Origin: Brachycybe producta | Taxonomy: Eukaryota; Arthropoda; Diplopoda; Playtdesmida; Andrognathidae | NCBI GenBank assembly: GCA_036925085.1 | Contig: JAUPFP010000025.1 | Span: 496,001-560,000, forward strand | Direction of reading: 5' to 3' | DNA length: 64,000 nucleotides | Shown: in pieces, positions 60,375-64,000 of the stretch | Position numbering within the stretch: position 1 is the first letter of the stretch | How the letters are laid out: the number at the start of each line of letters is the position of its first letter | Made by a program: the position numbers and the translations under genes | Notes under the pieces: generated by a model | Told to the model about the DNA's origin: nothing | The model's database searches: none | What the model saw: the letters and a program-made list of their open reading frames with translations, nothing else

Positions 60375-60800
60375 TATCTCATCATGACGATATCTTTTAA
60401 AATAAACTTTTTGTTTTTTAAAAAAAAAACTGCATTTTAAAAAATACTTTTTAGGCTCTCATTCATCTGACTATTCTAGTTTATAACAAAGTTTTCTTTC
60501 TTGTTGTTTCAGATAGAGGCTATTTGAACTCTTTGATTAAATTCTGTCTGTCAGATGAGCAAAATTAAGAAAGTGTTGTTTTAAAAACTAGAAGGGTGGC
60601 TCGATCACTTAAGAATATATTCATGTTGGTATCTTTCAAAATAAACTTTTTATGTCAGTTTGAAAATGACCCCGATTTAAGCAGAGGCCATTTTTAATTT
60701 TTTTTTTTTTAGAATAAAAAGTTTATTTTGAAAGATATCAACATAAAAATACTATTAAGTGGATTCACCTTTACAATTTATTCTAGTTTTTAACACTTTT
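60375..60800. repeat. FB-A copies
   Basis: An inner piece near 60390-60485 and a complete foldback at about 60515-60800 (AAAACTAGAAGGGTGGCTCG; AAAAAGTTTATTTTGAAAGA). Confidence 0.75.
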
Positions 60801-60900
60801 AATAGTATTGATAAGCGTTTTAGAAATCAGAACTTCATAATTGACAACTTTCAAAATAAATATTTCCATAAAACGTTTATTTTTTAAAAAGACATTAATA

Positions 60901-61065
60901 TTCAACTACCATTCTAGTTTCTAACAGTCCTTTAATTTCTCCTTGGTGAAGTAGATTCAACTACCATTCTAGTCTCTAACAGTCTTTCAATTTCTCCTCA
61001 GTGAAGTAGATTCAACTACCATTCTAGTTTCTAACAGTCTTTCAATTTCTCCTTAGTGTTGGTTC
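60901..61065 (+). repeat. 55-bp tandem triplication in an FB-A arm
   Basis: Units begin TTCAACTACCATTCTAGT at 60901, 60956 and 61011, with exact 55-bp spacing and only a few substitutions. Confidence 0.9.
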
Positions 61066-61904
61066 TTCTAAAAACGCAGAAAAACCCCAGTGTTTGGTCA
61101 CACTGGACAGTATAAAATGGCCTTAAAATGTCACTTGTGTTCTTTGTGACAGATACAAATTTAGATATAACTTTTCTTCACTCCCCCCTCCCTTCCCAAA
61201 AAAAAAGGGTGGTCCTAATGGGTTATTATAGCCTCTTGAGAAGAAATCAAAAGGGGTTAAAAGTCAAAACCCTCCCCTTAGAGAGAACCCTTGCCCTACT
61301 TTTATTCTAAACTTTTAAGAGGAATCAACTTTTTTTTGTGTTTGTTGTTTAAATAATAATAATTATAATAATAACCTCATATATGTTAATGAGTTTGTAA
61401 ATTGTAAAATCTCCCTTAGGGAAATATAGATTGATAAATATAGGTGATGGCTGCCATTTTGTTTTGTTTCTTTTTTAAGTATTAACCTCAATTGCAGATT
61501 TGAGAAGAAAAATCTCCATCCCACTTTTGACCCCTCCACTTTTTAAAACATCATTTTTTTTGTCTTCTCATAATATATAATGGATTCCGTTTAAGAACCC
61601 AACCTACAATTCCATACAATTGTAAATGAGAAGTTAAAAAACTTCCAAACTAAACAATATGGGTTCCACAATACACATTTAGCCTCCTCCTCGTCCTCCT
61701 TCTGGGACATGATCTTGCATACATCTTCATCATTAGAATAAATGGGAAGATTGGTGGGGTGTCCCTCTCTGTCCCATCAACATCATCCATTATTCAGTGA
61801 ATATCATATCAGTTCATTGTCGTTAAACAATTCAATGACTGACACCTTGAACTTTTTAAAAGTCCGAACGCCCCTTGAACTTCTCTTGATTATAATAATG
61901 GCTG

Positions 61905-62985
61905 TCTTTCAGGTACAAAATGAAGAGAAACTTGCATGTTTTTTAAACTAGAAGGGTAGCAGCCACAATCACTTAAATGGTATTTCATGGTTGAATAATA
62001 TATTTTAAAATAAACTTTTTATGTCAGTTTGAAAAATGAGCGAACTTTTAAGCAGACAATAATTTTGAACTTTTTTTTGTCTGCAAAAAGTTTATTTTGA
62101 AAGATATCAAACATAAAAATACCCTTAAAGTAGTTGAGCTACTCCTCTAGTTTCTATTTAATTTTTTTCCTGAAAGACTAAAGACTATATAATCTAAGAG
62201 TTCGAAAATAGAGCTGTTCTTAACTGGAACTCTCTAAACAGGGTTCCAAAACAAACAAAAAAACCTAGTTCTATTGAGTTTGACAAGGTTTTTTTTTTCT
62301 ATGTTGGTGGCCCTGTTTTGAGAGTTTTTCGAACTCTGGTTAATTCTTTCGAGAGCAAATTAAATTGAAACTAGAAAGTGTTTTAGAAACTAGAATAGTA
62401 AGCTCAATCACTAAAGAACAATTTTCATGTTGATATCTTTCAAAATCAACTTTCTAAAAGAACATTAAAAAATAATGTCTGTTTAAAGTTGGATCCTTAT
62501 CAAAGTTCAAACTTACACAAAAAAGCTTATTTAAAAAAAAAAATAACTTTGAAAATTAAACTTAATATACCCTTCTAGTTTTTAAAACAAATACAAGTTT
62601 CTCTTCATTTTGCACAGAAAAATAAACCCATAAAATAATCAAAATTTAAGAGGTGTTTTCACTTTAAAACCACCTTAATTAGGGAAGTGTTTTAGAAACT
62701 AGATGGGTAGCTCAATCACCGAAGGATAATTTTAATGTTGATATCGTTCAAAATAAACTTTTTTTAGAGACAATATTTTAAAAAAATATCATCTGTTTAA
62801 AGTTGGATCATTTTCAAAGTTCAAACTCACATAAAAAGCTTATTTTAAAAGATATCCATCTAAATTTAAATAACATTTAAGTGAAATTGAATCTACCCTT
62901 CTAGTTTTTAAAACAAATTCAAGTTTCTTTTCATTTTTTTGCACAGGAAAAACAGAAACATACTTGAAAACTACCACCTTAAGTA
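61905..62985. repeat. Three consecutive FB-A foldbacks
   Basis: Copies at about 61905-62230, 62340-62665 and 62675-62985, each with left TTTTAGAAACTAGA-type and right CCCTTCTAGTTT-type arms in the same direction. Confidence 0.8.
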
Positions 62986-63022
62986 AGCCTACAAAGTTTC
63001 CATCTTGAATTTGGGCCTTTAA

Positions 63023-63085
63023 TATTACTATTACAAAAAAATACTCTGTGCAAGCAGCCGGTTGGCCTGTGGCAGAGGGATCTTA
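63023..63085 (-). repeat. LINE/SINE-like 3' tail, copy 4
   Basis: On the - strand CCTCTGCCACAGGCCAACCG then GCTGCTTGCACAGAGTATTT and a TTGTAATAGTAAT tail. Diverged. Confidence 0.4.
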
Positions 63086-63374
63086 AGATGCAAGTGCAAT
63101 TGCTCAAAAGCAACTTGCAAACTCCAAAAAAAAAAAAGGTATGAGGTCTTCATACTTGATTCTATGGTTGAGAATTATCTTTTTTGTGTGAAATTGACCT
63201 TTTCATGTCTTGTTGTGGAGATTAAAAAGATGAATCCTCAACACAATAAGAATGAGAAGAAGAAGAAAAATCCAATTAAAACAGAATTTCAAGTTCTGTA
63301 TTTAAAGATTTTTATGTGTTGGAAAAAAATAAAGACATTTTAAGTGTTGAAGATAAAATATTAAAAAAAAAAAT

Positions 63375-63635
63375 GGTTGATGTCATTTATGATAATATAT
63401 TTTATTATTAATGTATATGTTATTGTCAATCTGCGGAAATCAGTCAATCTTTATATTGCCTAGGTAATCTGCAAAAAAAACAACCAACCTGCTGCTAGTT
63501 AATCTGCAAAATTCAATACATTTTAGTTGTGTTGAATTTTGCAGATTCACTAGCAAAACAGGCTGGTTGTTTTGCAGATTGCCAATATGCAGATTGACTG
63601 ATTTCCGTAAATTGACAGAAACACATTTATATATA
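63375..63635. repeat. FB-G palindrome, copy 2
   Basis: TGTCAATCTGCGGAAATCAG to CTGATTTCCGTAAATTGACA, with the same GCAAAATTCAATACATTTTA centre as copy 1. Confidence 0.88.
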
Positions 63636-63867
63636 TACGGAACTTGTTTTGTTTTTTTTTTTGGTCGACAATTTTTATCTTCTTGATTGACCGGTTAACA
63701 GATTTAAAAATCTATTATTCTAACTTATTAAAATGAAATTTATTATTGAGGATGTTCTATTTCTTCTCCATGAGAACATGGCCCACAATAAAAAAAAATT
63801 TTCATATGGGAAGAAGAGCTAGGAGAAAACGCCTCAAACCGAAATTTAATAAATAAAACTCATCATT

Positions 63868-64000
63868 AAGGCTCGGATTTTTATGCAATATTAAATGCAA
63901 ATATTTCTAAATTTGTGTCCCAAGTGCCAATTGTGAAGTAATCATCATCATCATCATTAGAGCAACTTGCAATTATGATTTTTTTCTTTTTTAATAAAAA
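63868..64000. repeat. FB-C left half, cut by window end
   Basis: GGCTCGGATTTTTATGCAAT, CCCAAGTGCCAATTGTGAAG and a CATCAT run present; the right half would lie beyond 64000. Confidence 0.75.

Larger units (their letters stand above)
54471..64000. other. Repeat-rich DNA 5' of the Notch EGF1 exon
   Basis: I find no exon with a credible signal peptide followed by a phase-1 donor, so this is either more Notch intron or 5' flanking DNA. It contains FB-A copies, three FB-E elements, a hAT-17 satellite element, an FB-G element, a long TC microsatellite and LINE/SINE-like tails. Confidence 0.6.

Overview
The window is eukaryotic nuclear DNA. It is AT-rich and intron-containing, with GT-AG splice sites, many microsatellites and dense short palindromic transposons. 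Both genes read like arthropod orthologues, and a TTAGG-like tract at 32413-32452 fits arthropod telomere sequence. I favour an arthropod, possibly a crustacean, but the sequence does not fix the species.

Two conserved genes lie tail to tail. On the + strand, 1-10588 is the 3' part of UBR4 (Drosophila poe/pushover), a giant E3 ubiquitin ligase. Fourteen exons were joined with reading phase preserved at every junction, giving about 2126 residues to the stop at 10586-10588. The gene starts left of the window. On the - strand, 54470 down to 17102 is Notch. Nineteen exons join in phase to about 2497 residues. They encode 36 EGF repeats, three LNR repeats, the heterodimerisation domain, a transmembrane segment, a RAM WFP motif, ankyrin repeats and a Gln-rich C-terminus with PPxY and TPSPE/WSSSSP motifs. 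The signal-peptide exon was not found.

Layout: 1-10588 UBR4, with foldback repeats swelling introns 1, 5, 11 and 12; 10589-17101 intergenic, with several hAT-like and foldback elements; 17102-25192 compact Notch exons; 25193-29173 a 4 kb Notch intron with a 39-base G run and a tandem array of Pho/YY1-like motifs; 29174-29953 Notch exons for EGF2-6; 29954-54394 a 24.4 kb Notch intron packed with repeats; 54395-54470 the EGF1 exon; 54471-64000 repeats only, either Notch intron or upstream DNA.

The two genes have no obvious shared pathway operon-style. UBR4 acts in N-degron and quality-control ubiquitination; Notch is a cell-surface receptor whose intracellular domain enters the nucleus. The most unusual content is the non-coding part. 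At least eight families of palindromic elements are present. One (FB-A) occurs about 30 times. Others carry clear 8-9 bp target duplications, have bred 17-bp satellites inside themselves, are nested in one another, or share one terminal motif across otherwise unlike elements.
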